From Clostridiales bacterium (lineage in GTDB: Bacteria > Bacillota > Clostridia > Christensenellales > Aristaeellaceae), in contig SVGN01000024.1 of NCBI GenBank assembly GCA_015056315.1, positions 1 through 39,535 on the forward strand: 39,535 nt of DNA, given 5' to 3'. The notes under the pieces were generated by a model. That model was not told the DNA's origin. It saw only the letters and a list, made by a program, of their open reading frames with translations, and made no database searches. Every line of letters starts with the position of its first letter. Position 1 is the stretch's first letter. A program made the translations under genes and the position numbers. Positions 15,202-23,370 of this stretch are shown in pieces.

Positions 15202-17511
15202 TCAGCGTATATCCGTTGCATTCGCGGGCTCATCCAGCAGCCACAGGCAGGCCTGCTGCTCATTCAGCCACTGCTGCACATTCTCACCGGTCAGCTCCGG
15301 GGTGGCGGCTTGGGGCACGGTCACCCACAGGCGGCCCTCCGTATCGATGCCGTACTCCAGCGCATTGCCGATGCGCCCCGTATCCACGCAGCGCCACAGC
15401 TGCTGCCCATCGCTGAGGGCGGTGTGCGCCCACTGACCAATGGGTTCCTGCGTGGCCCAGGTGGTGGTCTGCCCGGCAGCATTGCTCTTGACATGGAAAT
15501 ACTCCAGCCCGCCCAGCGCAATGGTTGCGCAGCTCAACGGCTGCGCCTCCGCCAGCAGCTGATCGGTGCCTTCAAAACGCAAGGTCTGGCTGCGGTTGTG
15601 CTCCTTGCCGGTATCATCCTTCATGACCAGCGTAAGGGTAAAGGGCTCATCCCTTACGGGGATCAGGCTGCCCTCCACCGCCTTGCCGTCCACCAGCAGG
15701 GTGTAGCGCTGGTACAGGCTGCCCATCAGCGGGCGCAGGCACAGGCTGCCGTTCAGCTGCATGGCCTCCAGGCCCGTCACCTCCATGCTGCCGCCCACCT
15801 GATACCCCGGCTGCACCGGGCTGTAGCCCCCCGCCTGATAGGCGTACTGCTCACCAAAGAGTGCGTCGTAGCTGAGCAGGTCGTAGGTCTCATCCTCGGT
15901 GATGCCCCGGCTGCGCAGGCTTTCCACATAGGCGAAGAAGGGGTCGTCGCCAAGGCCCAGCTGCTCCAGCACATAGGGGGAGAGCTGGTAGGCGTACAGG
16001 TCGGTCTCCCCGGCCTCGATGCCGCCGTAGTTGCTCCAGATGAAGTAGGGCACCCGGTGGGCCGCCTCGCCGGAGACCGGCAGCCCCAGCTCCCGGATCA
16101 CATCGGTGCCCAGTGGGGCCAGGTGGTCGCTGAAGAACACCACCACCGTGGGCTCCTCAAAGGTGCGCAGCTCCTCGATCCAGTTGGCCAGCGCCTTGTC
16201 GGTCTCGGTGAGCAGGTAGCAGAAGTTGGCAGCCACCTTCTCGGTCTCCGGACTCAGGCTGTCGGTAAAGGGGGTGGGAGCGCCGTACTTCTCCCGGAAG
16301 TCGAAGTAGGTATAGCCGCCGTGGTTCTGCATGGTCAGGCAGAAGAGAAAGTCCCGGCTGTCCGTCAAACGCAGGTGATCCATCAGGGAATCGAAATGCT
16401 CCTGATCCGTTACATAGGAGCCGATGCGCCGGAAGGGGTAAGCGGAGGTATCCAGCGTATGGAAGGCATCGAAGCCCTGCATACGCAGGTTATGGTAGCG
16501 GTTGTAGAACACGCCCTGGTGCCAGTGGATGGCGGTGGCGCTGTAGCCCTTATCGGTCAGGATATCCGCAATGCTGCGGATGGGCGGCAGACCGATGGAG
16601 TAGGGGTTGAGGGCATAGCGGCTGCGCAGGGCGCTGAGCACCTCGAATTCGCTCTCGCTGGTGCCGCCGCCTGCCTTGGGCACGTACAGCAGGCCCCGGC
16701 GGCACTCGCTGAGCAGCTGCTCATAGTAGGGCATCAGGGGCTGGGTAAGGGTAAGATGCTCGCCCAGGATGCTTTCATCGGTAAAGGATTCCGCCAGCAC
16801 CATGATGATGTTGGGCTTCTCCGCAGCCGCATCCTGCGTGGGGGCAGCGGCAGCAAGCCGCTCATAGGCCGCCTCCACATCCTGCTGGCGGTAGTCCAGA
16901 TCCATCAGGGAAGCACGGTATTTATCCATGGCGATCAGGGTAAAGAGGCTGCCGTTCTTCTGGGCCTGCTCGTTCATATCGGTGGCGTTATGCAGGCTCA
17001 GCAGCGAGAATTTGCAAATGCCGATCTGCCACACCATGAGCGCGATGCCCGCCGCAGGCAGCAGCCAGCGGCGCTTCACCGCCCTGCCCCGGCTGCGGCA
17101 CAGCCACACCGCCAGCAGCACGAACACGCACACCACCACGCCGATCAGCACCCAGTTGATGTCGAACCCCAGCGCCGCTACCTCGATGGCATCCCGGATC
17201 TGGGTCACATCCGTCAAAAGGATGGGCTCCATGCGGAACACCAGCTTGTAGTGGTTCACAATGCCGTAGAGCGAGAAAAGGGCGGCCAGCGCCAGCAGCC
17301 ATGCATTATGGCTCTTGGTGCTCTTGCACAGGGCGGGCAGCGTGCACAGCCCCGCCATCAGCCCGAAGCCGAACAGCATGGCAAGCGGGTAGCGCACCAT
17401 CCACCACAGGGCGGCAAAGGGATCCATCCGGGTAAAGCCCTCCAGGCACAGCAGCAGCGCAAGCGGGGCCAGCACATACCACCAAAGGGGGCGGGGAAGC
17501 GTCTTTCGCAT
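15202..17511 (-). CDS. LtaS-family membrane sulfatase-fold enzyme (polyglycerolphosphate synthase-like)
   Basis: The 769-aa protein has five N-terminal membrane helices (about residues 9-165), then an extracellular sulfatase-fold domain. Glu241 in VLAESFTDE and the nucleophile Thr284 in AGGGTSESEFE match lipoteichoic acid synthases, which polymerise glycerolphosphate from phosphatidylglycerol. HWHQGVFYNRYHNL and FFSDHLAPLG give further metal and substrate residues. After the catalytic domain there are about 190 extra residues with a beta-rich pattern, longer than LtaS (about 650 aa). The ATG at 17511 is 12 bases after AAGGAG; TTG 17523 abuts that site and is less likely. Promoter at 17554-17582. 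Confidence 0.88.
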   Translation of the reverse strand: MRKTLPRPLWWYVLAPLALLLCLEGFTRMDPFAALWWMVRYPLAMLFGFGLMAGLCTLPALCKSTKSHNAWLLALAALFSLYGIVNHYKLVFRMEPILLTDVTQIRDAIEVAALGFDINWVLIGVVVCVFVLLAVWLCRSRGRAVKRRWLLPAAGIALMVWQIGICKFSLLSLHNATDMNEQAQKNGSLFTLIAMDKYRASLMDLDYRQQDVEAAYERLAAAAPTQDAAAEKPNIIMVLAESFTDESILGEHLTLTQPLMPYYEQLLSECRRGLLYVPKAGGGTSESEFEVLSALRSRYALNPYSIGLPPIRSIADILTDKGYSATAIHWHQGVFYNRYHNLRMQGFDAFHTLDTSAYPFRRIGSYVTDQEHFDSLMDHLRLTDSRDFLFCLTMQNHGGYTYFDFREKYGAPTPFTDSLSPETEKVAANFCYLLTETDKALANWIEELRTFEEPTVVVFFSDHLAPLGTDVIRELGLPVSGEAAHRVPYFIWSNYGGIEAGETDLYAYQLSPYVLEQLGLGDDPFFAYVESLRSRGITEDETYDLLSYDALFGEQYAYQAGGYSPVQPGYQVGGSMEVTGLEAMQLNGSLCLRPLMGSLYQRYTLLVDGKAVEGSLIPVRDEPFTLTLVMKDDTGKEHNRSQTLRFEGTDQLLAEAQPLSCATIALGGLEYFHVKSNAAGQTTTWATQEPIGQWAHTALSDGQQLWRCVDTGRIGNALEYGIDTEGRLWVTVPQAATPELTGENVQQWLNEQQACLWLLDEPANATDIR

Positions 17512-17553
17512 GGGCGGGTACAACTCCTTGCCGAAATATCACAAAACCATGCT

Positions 17554-17582
17554 ATTATAACACTCCCGGCGCAAGCCTGCAA
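17554..17582 (-). promoter_or_regulatory. Promoter of LtaS-like gene
   Basis: On the minus strand TTGCAG (17577-17582), a 17-bp spacer and perfect TATAAT (17554-17559). It is back-to-back with the sigma gene promoter at 17599. Confidence 0.75.
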
Positions 17583-17598
17583 TTGTAACATGCTGTGC

Positions 17599-17627
17599 TT
17601 GCGCCGGCGAAGGGTTCATCGTATAAT
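17599..17627 (+). promoter_or_regulatory. Promoter of second sigma operon
   Basis: TTGCGC (17599-17604), a 17-bp spacer and perfect TATAAT (17622-17627). The -35 elements of the two divergent promoters are only 16 bp apart, so a regulator could act on both. Confidence 0.7.
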
Positions 17628-17658
17628 GAGAAAAAACCACGGGAAAGGAAGTGTGCCT

Positions 17659-18189
17659 ATGCGCTCCCAGCGCGAGACCGGTGCCGAGGCCTTTGAGCGC
17701 CGCTGCGGGCCCTATGCCCCTATGGTGTACAGACACTGTCTGCATATGCTCAAGCACCCTCAGGAGGCGGAGGATGCAGCCCAGGAAAGCATGCTGCGTG
17801 CCTTCCGGGCGTTCGATACCCTCAGCGGCGATGGGGTAGCCACCTGGCTGTTCCGCATCGCCCACAACACCTGTCTGGATATTCTCAAAAGCGCCCGTAT
17901 GCGCCGACAGCAGCCCATGCCCGAGGGCTGGGAGGAGGCCGCCGACCCTGGCCCTGCGCCGGATGAGCACTACGAGCAGAAGGCCGGGCGGGAGGCGCTT
18001 CGGCAGGCTGTGTGCAAGCTGAAGCCGGAGCAGCAGCTGTTGTTGGATCTCTACTACGGCCAGCAGCTCAGCTACGAGCAGATGGCCAAGGCCACCGGCC
18101 TGGCCTCCGGCACGGTCAAGAGCCGCCTGAGCCGCGCCCGGGAGGCGCTGCGCAGTATTTTGGAAGCGGAGGAACAAAAAAATGGATAA
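17659..18189 (+). CDS. ECF-type RNA polymerase sigma factor (second)
   Basis: The 176-aa protein has region 2 (HPQEAEDAAQESMLRAFRAF, then VATWLFRIAHNTCLDILKSA) and region 4 (KLKPEQQLLLDLYYGQQLSY and GTVKSRLSRAREALRS). ATG 17659 has AAAGGAA 8 bases upstream. It precedes a DUF4349 membrane protein that is probably its regulator. The much longer open frame upstream is the antisense of the LtaS-like gene and is not coding. Confidence 0.92.
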   Translation: MRSQRETGAEAFERRCGPYAPMVYRHCLHMLKHPQEAEDAAQESMLRAFRAFDTLSGDGVATWLFRIAHNTCLDILKSARMRRQQPMPEGWEEAADPGPAPDEHYEQKAGREALRQAVCKLKPEQQLLLDLYYGQQLSYEQMAKATGLASGTVKSRLSRAREALRSILEAEEQKNG

Positions 18190-18247
18190 AACGGGAACCA
18201 ATCATTCCTCTGCCTCGTCTGTTCTGTATGGAAAGGAGGCAAGCGAT

Positions 18248-19429
18248 ATGATGAACGAACCCAACGAAAGCATGCTGGATGCGGCGCTTGCCGACCTGTA
18301 CGATACCACTCCCTCTCTCCGGTTCGAGAAAAACTGGCGGGAGGCAGTAAGACGAGAGGAGCAACTGCAAATGAAGAACCGAAAGAACATCTGGCTCAAG
18401 ACTGTATTGCCCATCGCTGCCGCGCTGGTGCTGATCCTCGGCGCAGGCTGGGCGGGCGAAGTGATGGACGACTACAACTTCACCTCCGATACCGCTGCCA
18501 GGCAGGGCAGTAGTGCCAAGCTGATGGCCAACACCAGCTACAGCGCCTCCTCCGGCAGCTCTCTGGCCGGTACCTACGGTGCCGCCGATACCTACGTGGA
18601 GGAAAGCGCCGAGTTCGAGGCCGTCTCCTACGACATGGCAGCCGCCACCGGCAGCACCAACGGCGCTGTGGAGAGCGGTATGGAGATCCCCGCCCAGGAT
18701 GGCCGCAAGCTGGTGCGCACGGTGGATATCTCTCTGCGTACCGAACATTTCGATGAGGATACCGCTGCCATTCAGGCCCTGCTGGCCCAGTACGGCGGCT
18801 ATGTGGAGAACTTCTTCCTCTCCGGCGAGGCGGGCAGCACCTACGGCCGCAACGCCAACCTGACCATGCGTGTGCCCTCCCAGCATCTGGATGCCTTCGT
18901 TACCGGCGTTTCCGGCTTTGGCCGCATCACCTCCCGGTCGGAGACCACCGAGGATATGACCGAGCAGTACACCGATAATGCCACCCGCATCCAGACCCTG
19001 CGCACCAAGATGGAGCGCCTCCAGACCCTGCTGAGCAAGGCCGAGGAGGTAAGCGATATTCTGGAGATCGAAAGCGAGATCGCCGATACCCAGTACCAGC
19101 TGGACCGCTACGAGACCCGCCAGCTGAACATCGACCGCCGGGTGGATATGAGCTATGTGTACGTCAACCTGTCCGAGACTGTTGTGCAGGATAATGTGGA
19201 TGACGAGGAGCTTACCCTGGGCCAGCGTCTGGCCGCTGCCTTCGAGGCCTCCCTTGAGGGGCTGGTCCGCTTTGGCCGCAATCTGCTGGTGTTCCTGGTC
19301 ATGGCCCTGCCGGTGATCGTGCCCGTGGGCGTGATCGTGCTGGTCATCGTGCTGGTGCGCCGCCGCAAGGCCAAGGCTGCCGAAGCGGATAAGGCCGCCG
19401 AAGAGCCTGCCGAAGAGCCCGAAGAATAA
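18248..19429 (+). CDS. DUF4349 membrane protein, probable sigma-factor partner
   Basis: The 393-aa protein has a cytoplasmic N-terminal segment of about 48 residues with an anti-sigma-like FEKNWREAV patch, and a first membrane helix at about 52-70. A Ser/Ala-rich extracellular linker follows, then the DUF4349 domain (LVRTVDISLRTEHFDEDTA, YVENFFLSG, TMRVPSQHLDAF). A coiled coil (about 245-290) is next, with a second membrane helix near 340-372 and an acidic tail. ATG 18248 has AAAGGAGG 8 bases upstream. An alternative ATG at 18182 overlaps the sigma stop and also has a GGAGG, so a start 22 residues longer is possible. Function of DUF4349 is unknown; the sigma link is from context. Confidence 0.85.
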   Translation: MMNEPNESMLDAALADLYDTTPSLRFEKNWREAVRREEQLQMKNRKNIWLKTVLPIAAALVLILGAGWAGEVMDDYNFTSDTAARQGSSAKLMANTSYSASSGSSLAGTYGAADTYVEESAEFEAVSYDMAAATGSTNGAVESGMEIPAQDGRKLVRTVDISLRTEHFDEDTAAIQALLAQYGGYVENFFLSGEAGSTYGRNANLTMRVPSQHLDAFVTGVSGFGRITSRSETTEDMTEQYTDNATRIQTLRTKMERLQTLLSKAEEVSDILEIESEIADTQYQLDRYETRQLNIDRRVDMSYVYVNLSETVVQDNVDDEELTLGQRLAAAFEASLEGLVRFGRNLLVFLVMALPVIVPVGVIVLVIVLVRRRKAKAAEADKAAEEPAEEPEE

Positions 19430-19454
19430 AACCCGACCCATGGGAGGAAGACGT

Positions 19455-19985
19455 ATGCAGATACGTTATCCCCAGCCTGAAGGCCTCACCCTCCGGCTGC
19501 TGACCCTTGAGGATGTGCCTGCCATGCTGGCCCTGCAGGAAACGGTGATGGCTGCGCTGGAGGATCCCGCCTGGTACTACCCCTCGGAGGAGTGGGAGTT
19601 CGCTTCCGCCACCGTGGATGGGGAAGCCTGGGGCTACTTTGACGGCGACACCCTGGCAGGCTTTGCCGAGATGACCCCCGGCGAAAAGCGCGGCGAACAC
19701 AGCTATGCAAAGAAGCTGGGTCTGCCGGTGGAGGGCAGCTACGACTTCCACGATGTAATGGTAGCGCCTGCCATGCGCCGCCGGGGCGTGCAGACGGCCT
19801 TTCTGAGCCTGTTTACCGCCCTTGCCCGGCAGAACGGGGGCAATGCGGTGTACTGCACCGTAGACCCGGGTAACGGCGCTTCCTGGCGCAATTTCGAACG
19901 CTTCGGTTACCGGGTGGTATGCACCATGCCCGCCTACGACGGGCGCATGCGCCGCTTCTACCGGCTGGTGCTTACGGAGAACTGA
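19455..19985 (+). CDS. GNAT-family N-acetyltransferase
   Basis: The 176-aa protein has the GNAT acetyl-CoA motif in DVMVAPAMRRRGVQTAFLSL (about residues 101-120). A C-terminal DPGNGASWRNFERFGYRVV segment is typical of the fold. It transfers an acetyl group to an unknown amine. ATG 19455 has GGGAGG 7 bases upstream; an upstream ATG at 19440 overlaps that site. It follows the DUF4349 gene by 25 bases and may be the last gene of the sigma operon. Confidence 0.88.
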   Translation: MQIRYPQPEGLTLRLLTLEDVPAMLALQETVMAALEDPAWYYPSEEWEFASATVDGEAWGYFDGDTLAGFAEMTPGEKRGEHSYAKKLGLPVEGSYDFHDVMVAPAMRRRGVQTAFLSLFTALARQNGGNAVYCTVDPGNGASWRNFERFGYRVVCTMPAYDGRMRRFYRLVLTEN

Positions 19986-19992
19986 AACCGCG

Positions 19993-20035
19993 CAGGGGCT
20001 GCGGCGGGTCATACGCTGCCGCAGCCCCTGTTCTT
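19993..20035 (+). terminator. 13-bp perfect hairpin terminator
   Basis: CAGGGGCTGCGGC (19993-20005) pairs perfectly with 20018-20030, followed by TTCTT. It ends the sigma/DUF4349/GNAT unit. Confidence 0.8.
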
Positions 20036-20040
20036 ATGTC

Positions 20041-20069
20041 TTGTGCTGTAAGCCTTTTCCTGCTATACT
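20041..20069 (+). promoter_or_regulatory. Promoter of cyclophilin gene
   Basis: TTGTGC (20041-20046), a 17-bp spacer and TATACT (20064-20069), with TG one base before the -10. Confidence 0.65.
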
Positions 20070-20127
20070 GGTGGGACGGGCGGCTCCCTGGCTGCCTGCC
20101 ACCAAACAGAAATGGAGTGTTAGCATC

Positions 20128-20778
20128 ATGGATCTGAATAAAAAGAAGCGGCTCATCCTGGCGGCAGCGGTGCTCTTTGCTGCCATTGCCGTTGGTGTGG
20201 CCGTTGTGGTGGCGCTTACCGGCAGCGGTGCCAACGAGGGCGGCCAGCCCATGATCGGCCCGTCCGGCCAGCCGGTAGCCACCGATTATGTAGCCATCGA
20301 GGTGGAGGGCTACGGCACCATCACTGCCGAGCTGTACGGCGATATGGCTCCCATCACCGTCAAGAACTTCCTCAAGCTGGTGGATGAAAAGTTCTACGAC
20401 GGCCTTACCTTTCACCGCATCATCAGCGGGTTCATGATCCAGGGCGGCTGCCCGCTGGGCACCGGCATGGGCGGCACCGAGCCCATCAAGGGCGAGTTTG
20501 CCCAGAATGGCGTTGCCAACCCCCTGAAGCACGAGCGGGGCGTGCTTTCCATGGCCCGTACCGCAGTGGATATGAACAGCGCCAGCAGCCAGTTCTTTAT
20601 CATGCAGCAGGCTGCCCCCAGCCTGGATGGCGGCTATGCGGGCTTCGGCAAGGTGATCGACGGTATCGAGATCGTGGATGCCCTCAGCCGTTTTTCCGTG
20701 ATTGGCGACCGGAACGGCATCCTTGCGGCAGAGAACCAGCCGGTGATCACCTCCATCCGGCGCATCGAGAAGCCGTAA
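20128..20778 (+). CDS. Membrane-anchored cyclophilin-type peptidyl-prolyl isomerase
   Basis: The 216-aa protein has a basic N terminus and a membrane helix or uncleaved signal (about 8-31). A Gly/Ser linker and a short bacterial cyclophilin domain follow. Active-site signatures are LTFHRIISGFMIQGG (Arg of FHR) and ASSQFFIMQ. It would catalyse proline isomerisation in proteins outside the membrane. GGAG lies 10 bases upstream of ATG 20128. It is monocistronic, with its own promoter and a 12-bp terminator. Confidence 0.92.
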   Translation: MDLNKKKRLILAAAVLFAAIAVGVAVVVALTGSGANEGGQPMIGPSGQPVATDYVAIEVEGYGTITAELYGDMAPITVKNFLKLVDEKFYDGLTFHRIISGFMIQGGCPLGTGMGGTEPIKGEFAQNGVANPLKHERGVLSMARTAVDMNSASSQFFIMQQAAPSLDGGYAGFGKVIDGIEIVDALSRFSVIGDRNGILAAENQPVITSIRRIEKP

Positions 20779-20800
20779 TACAGACTTTAAAGAAATACAG

Positions 20801-20842
20801 AGAAGTGTAGCGCCTGCCTCATCGGGCAGGCGCTACGCTTCT
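20801..20842 (+). terminator. Terminator after cyclophilin gene
   Basis: GTAGCGCCTGCC (20807-20818) pairs perfectly with 20825-20836. Outer AGAAG/CTTCT bases extend the stem. Confidence 0.8.
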
Positions 20843-20858
20843 GTATCCGCCCCCCCTG

Positions 20859-20888
20859 TTGACAGCCCGCCCTCTGCCGTGCTACAAT
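20859..20888 (+). promoter_or_regulatory. Strong promoter of ABC-F operon
   Basis: A perfect TTGACA (20859-20864), an 18-bp spacer and TACAAT (20883-20888). Transcription would begin near 20895, about 285 nt before the ABC-F start. Confidence 0.85.
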
Positions 20889-20946
20889 TTCCCCGGCGAG
20901 AGAAAAAACGCCGCAAACCATACCCTACAGAAACGGAGCTGAAAAG

Positions 20947-20958
20947 ATGCGCAAGTGA
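20947..20958 (+). CDS. Three-codon leader ORF (Met-Arg-Lys-stop)
   Basis: ATG CGC AAG TGA, with GGAG at 20935-20938 spaced 8 bases from the ATG. It lies about 50 nt after the predicted transcription start and before the attenuator hairpins. Ribosomes delayed here could alter folding of the leader. It is too short for statistical support as a gene; position and ribosome site are the evidence. Confidence 0.5.
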   Translation: MRK

Positions 20959-21099
20959 CCCTGCCACACCCTTACCACAGAAAGGGAGAGCGTAAGCCCT
21001 GTCTGCCGGAGGAGAGTCTTCCCGGCGGTGTATTTGGCTTGCCATGGCAGGTTACCCAACGAAAGCGCATTGATGGGCTTCTTTTTTGTTGCCAAAAGC

Positions 21100-21138
21100 A
21101 GGCAGCAGGAGCGCAAGCCCTTGCTGCCTTTGTGTTTT
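21100..21138 (+). terminator. Attenuator terminator in ABC-F leader
   Basis: AGGCAGCA (21100-21107) pairs with TGCTGCCT (21122-21129), followed by a T-rich TTTGTGTTTT tract. Because it lies 50 bases before the ABC-F start codon it should reduce transcription of the operon unless prevented from forming. Confidence 0.65.
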
Positions 21139-21145
21139 GCTGCCG

Positions 21146-21170
21146 CTCCCTTGGCTTTTTCCCCAAGGAG
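21146..21170 (+). promoter_or_regulatory. Hairpin sequestering the ABC-F Shine-Dalgarno site
   Basis: CTCCCTTGG (21146-21154) pairs with CCAAGGAG (21163-21170), giving 8 pairs with one bulged C. The right arm contains the AAGGAG ribosome site of the GTG start at 21179. This would add translational control to the transcriptional attenuator. Confidence 0.6.
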
Positions 21171-21178
21171 GTATGCCT

Positions 21179-22687
21179 GTGAACATTGATATCCGATCCC
21201 TTACCTATACCTACGACGGCAGCGCCGAGCCTGTCTTCGAGAACCTGACCGCCCGGCTGGATACCGCCTGGCGGCTGGGGCTGACCGGGCGCAACGGCCG
21301 CGGCAAGACCACCCTGCTCCGGCTTTTGTGCGGAGAGCTGGAGGGCGGCAGAAGCATCCATATGCCCCTGAAAGCGGTGTATTTTCCCTACCCGGTGCCG
21401 GACCCCTCCCTTTGCACGATGGAGGTGATGCGCCTTTCTGCTCCGGGGACGGAGGAGTGGCGCTTCCTGTGCGAGTGGAACCAGCTTTTCGGCAGCGAAG
21501 AGGCGCTGGAGCGCCCCTTCCACACCCTGAGCAACGGCGAGCAGACCAAAGCGCTTTTGTGCGCTCTCTTTGCCCGGGAGGATGTGTACCCCCTCATCGA
21601 TGAGCCCACCAACCATCTGGATCTGCATGGCCGTGCGCTGGTGGCGGATTACCTGAGCCGCAAGGACGGTTTTCTGCTGGTGAGCCACGACCGCGCCTTC
21701 CTCAACCGCTGCATAGACCATGTAACGGCCATGGAGCGCACAAAGATCACCGTGATGCAGGGCAACTACGACAGCTGGGAGGCGGCCTTCGATCTCAAGA
21801 ACGAGAGCGAAGCCGCCCGCAATGAGACCCTGCGCCGGGAGATCGCCCGGCTGGGGCAGAGCGCAAGGCGGGCTGCCAGCTTCAGCCAGAATGCGGAGAA
21901 GGGCAGGTTCCACGTGCCGGAAAGCGAAGTGGCAGCCCTCGACCGGGGCTATGTGGGGGCCCGCAGCGCCGCTTTGATGAAGCGGGCCAAGGGCATCCAG
22001 CGCCGCCGGGAGAAGGAGATGGAAGAAAAGAGCAAGCTGCTCAAAAACGTGGAGCAGGTGGGGGAGTTGAAGCTAAGCACCCTGCACCACCCCAAGCAGC
22101 GGCTCATCTCGGTAGAGAACGGTGTGGTCAGCTATGATGGGCGCATCGTGTGCGGGAACATCCGCTTTCAGGTGGAGCGAGGGCAGCGCATCGCCCTGAG
22201 CGGTGCCAACGGCTGCGGCAAGAGCAGCATCCTGAAGGCGCTGTGCGGCCGGGGCGGCTCCCTCTGCGGCGATGTATCCGTGGCCGCCGGGCTGACGGTC
22301 TCCTATGTGCCCCAATCCACTGAAGGGCTCTCCGGCCCGGTGCGGGAGTATATCGCCGCCCATGCGCTGGATGAGACCCTGTTCAAGGCCATTCTGCGGA
22401 ACATGGGCCTCAGCCGGGAGCAGTTCGACCGCCCGCTCCAGCATTTCTCCCAGGGGCAGAAGAAAAAGGTGCTGCTGGCCGCCAGCCTGTGCACCCCTGC
22501 CCACCTGTATGTGTGGGATGAGCCGCTGAACTACATCGATGTGCTTTCCAGACGGCAGGTGGAGGAATTGATCGTCGAATACGCTCCTACACTGCTGATC
22601 GTGGAGCATGACAGAACGTTTTTGGAGAATATTGGTGCAGAGGTGGTGGAACTCAACCAAACAGCACCGCAGGAGGAAGAACGATGA
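21179..22687 (+). CDS. ABC-F ribosomal protection ATPase, Lsa-like
   Basis: The 502-aa protein has two ABC ATPase domains and no membrane segments. Domain 1 has Walker A GRNGRGKT (37-44), signature LSNGEQ (about 117) and Walker B LIDEPTNHLD. Domain 2 has Walker A SGANGCGKSS (about 341), signature FSQGQ (about 422) and VWDEPLNYIDVLSRRQ, a wording typical of the Lsa group. A charged helical linker of about 100 residues lies between the domains; in this family it reaches the ribosomal peptidyl-transferase centre and dislodges drugs. Lsa-type proteins give resistance to lincosamides, streptogramin A and pleuromutilins; which drugs apply here is unknown. GTG 21179 is chosen: AAGGAGG is 7 bases upstream, but only 1 base from ATG 21173. 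Confidence 0.92.
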   Translation: MNIDIRSLTYTYDGSAEPVFENLTARLDTAWRLGLTGRNGRGKTTLLRLLCGELEGGRSIHMPLKAVYFPYPVPDPSLCTMEVMRLSAPGTEEWRFLCEWNQLFGSEEALERPFHTLSNGEQTKALLCALFAREDVYPLIDEPTNHLDLHGRALVADYLSRKDGFLLVSHDRAFLNRCIDHVTAMERTKITVMQGNYDSWEAAFDLKNESEAARNETLRREIARLGQSARRAASFSQNAEKGRFHVPESEVAALDRGYVGARSAALMKRAKGIQRRREKEMEEKSKLLKNVEQVGELKLSTLHHPKQRLISVENGVVSYDGRIVCGNIRFQVERGQRIALSGANGCGKSSILKALCGRGGSLCGDVSVAAGLTVSYVPQSTEGLSGPVREYIAAHALDETLFKAILRNMGLSREQFDRPLQHFSQGQKKKVLLAASLCTPAHLYVWDEPLNYIDVLSRRQVEELIVEYAPTLLIVEHDRTFLENIGAEVVELNQTAPQEEER

Positions 22688-23370
22688 CGATCCAAGCGGG
22701 AAGCTTCTGTTTTACCTTTCCGGCAGAGGATGCAGCATTTGCGCAGTGCCTGGCCGACCGGGCAGAGAAGCTCTGGCAGGAATGGCAGGGCCGCCTTGGC
22801 TTTTGCATGGATGGCAGCAGAGAGGTGGCTGTGGAGGTTTGCGGAAGTGTGGAGGCATTTCTGCAAAGCACGGGCAAAGCCCCCGAGGCGTATCGGGAAT
22901 GGATGGTCGGCAACTGTGATCACCACCGTTGCCGTCTCTCGCTGCTTTCGCCCCGGGTCTCTGTGACCCATACCGCCGCAGAACTGGAAAAAGTCTTTGT
23001 GCATGAGCTGATCCATCTGCTGTTCGATCTGGGAATGGCCGGCGTGGAAGCGCCCATATGGTGCGCCGAGGGCGTTGCAGTGCTGTATGCGGAGCAGATA
23101 TGGGTCGGTGGGCTGAGCGTTGCGGAATGCCCGTCCATTGCTTCCCTGCAGGATGAGGATACCTTTGCGGAGCTGGGCGGCTACGACTACGCCGGTGCGT
23201 ATGTATGGTACTTTATACGTCAATATGGTTTTGAGCGCTTTTTGGCGCTCTACCGGGGCGAGTCCGCTGCCACAGCGTTGCTTGGCGAAGGTTTCGAGCA
23301 GCGTGCCGTGCAGGCGCTGCGGGCTGCGGTTCTTCCGCAGCAAGAAAGAACAGGGAGGGATATGCCATGA
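22684..23370 (+). CDS. Zincin-type metallopeptidase-like protein (HELIH), unknown substrate
   Basis: The 228-aa protein has the gluzincin signature: His107-Glu108-x-x-His111 in FVHELIHLLFDLG and a downstream Glu129 in WCAEGVAVLYAEQ as probable third zinc ligand. This is the layout of the peptidase-MA-like group. The N-terminal half (about 1-100) resembles the lead-in domain of such proteins. There is no signal peptide, so it acts in the cytoplasm. Its ATG overlaps the ABC-F stop (ATGA, 22684-22687), and its own stop overlaps the next start in the same way. Translation therefore depends on the ABC-F gene, and expression should follow the attenuator. Confidence 0.78.
   Translation: MTIQAGSFCFTFPAEDAAFAQCLADRAEKLWQEWQGRLGFCMDGSREVAVEVCGSVEAFLQSTGKAPEAYREWMVGNCDHHRCRLSLLSPRVSVTHTAAELEKVFVHELIHLLFDLGMAGVEAPIWCAEGVAVLYAEQIWVGGLSVAECPSIASLQDEDTFAELGGYDYAGAYVWYFIRQYGFERFLALYRGESAATALLGEGFEQRAVQALRAAVLPQQERTGRDMP

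Larger units (their letters stand above)
20895..21178 (+). promoter_or_regulatory. Ribosome-mediated attenuator leader of ABC-F operon
   Basis: A leader of about 285 nt holds, in order: a three-codon ORF with its own ribosome site (20947-20958); a hairpin CAGA..GGG with CCC..TCTG (about 20980-21004); a 9-bp bulged hairpin (21005-21013 with 21017-21026); a first U-rich stretch (T6 at 21082-21087) after a weak stem; a terminator hairpin (21100-21129); and a hairpin hiding the ABC-F ribosome site (21146-21170). Leaders of this kind, sensing stalled ribosomes, control ABC-F genes such as vmlR and lmo0919. The specific fold here is inferred by eye. Confidence 0.65.

Noticed and set aside
15310..17658. 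Long open frame fused upstream of the second sigma factor
   Set aside because: It is antisense to the LtaS-like gene; the real sigma start at 17659 has promoter, ribosome site and family start.
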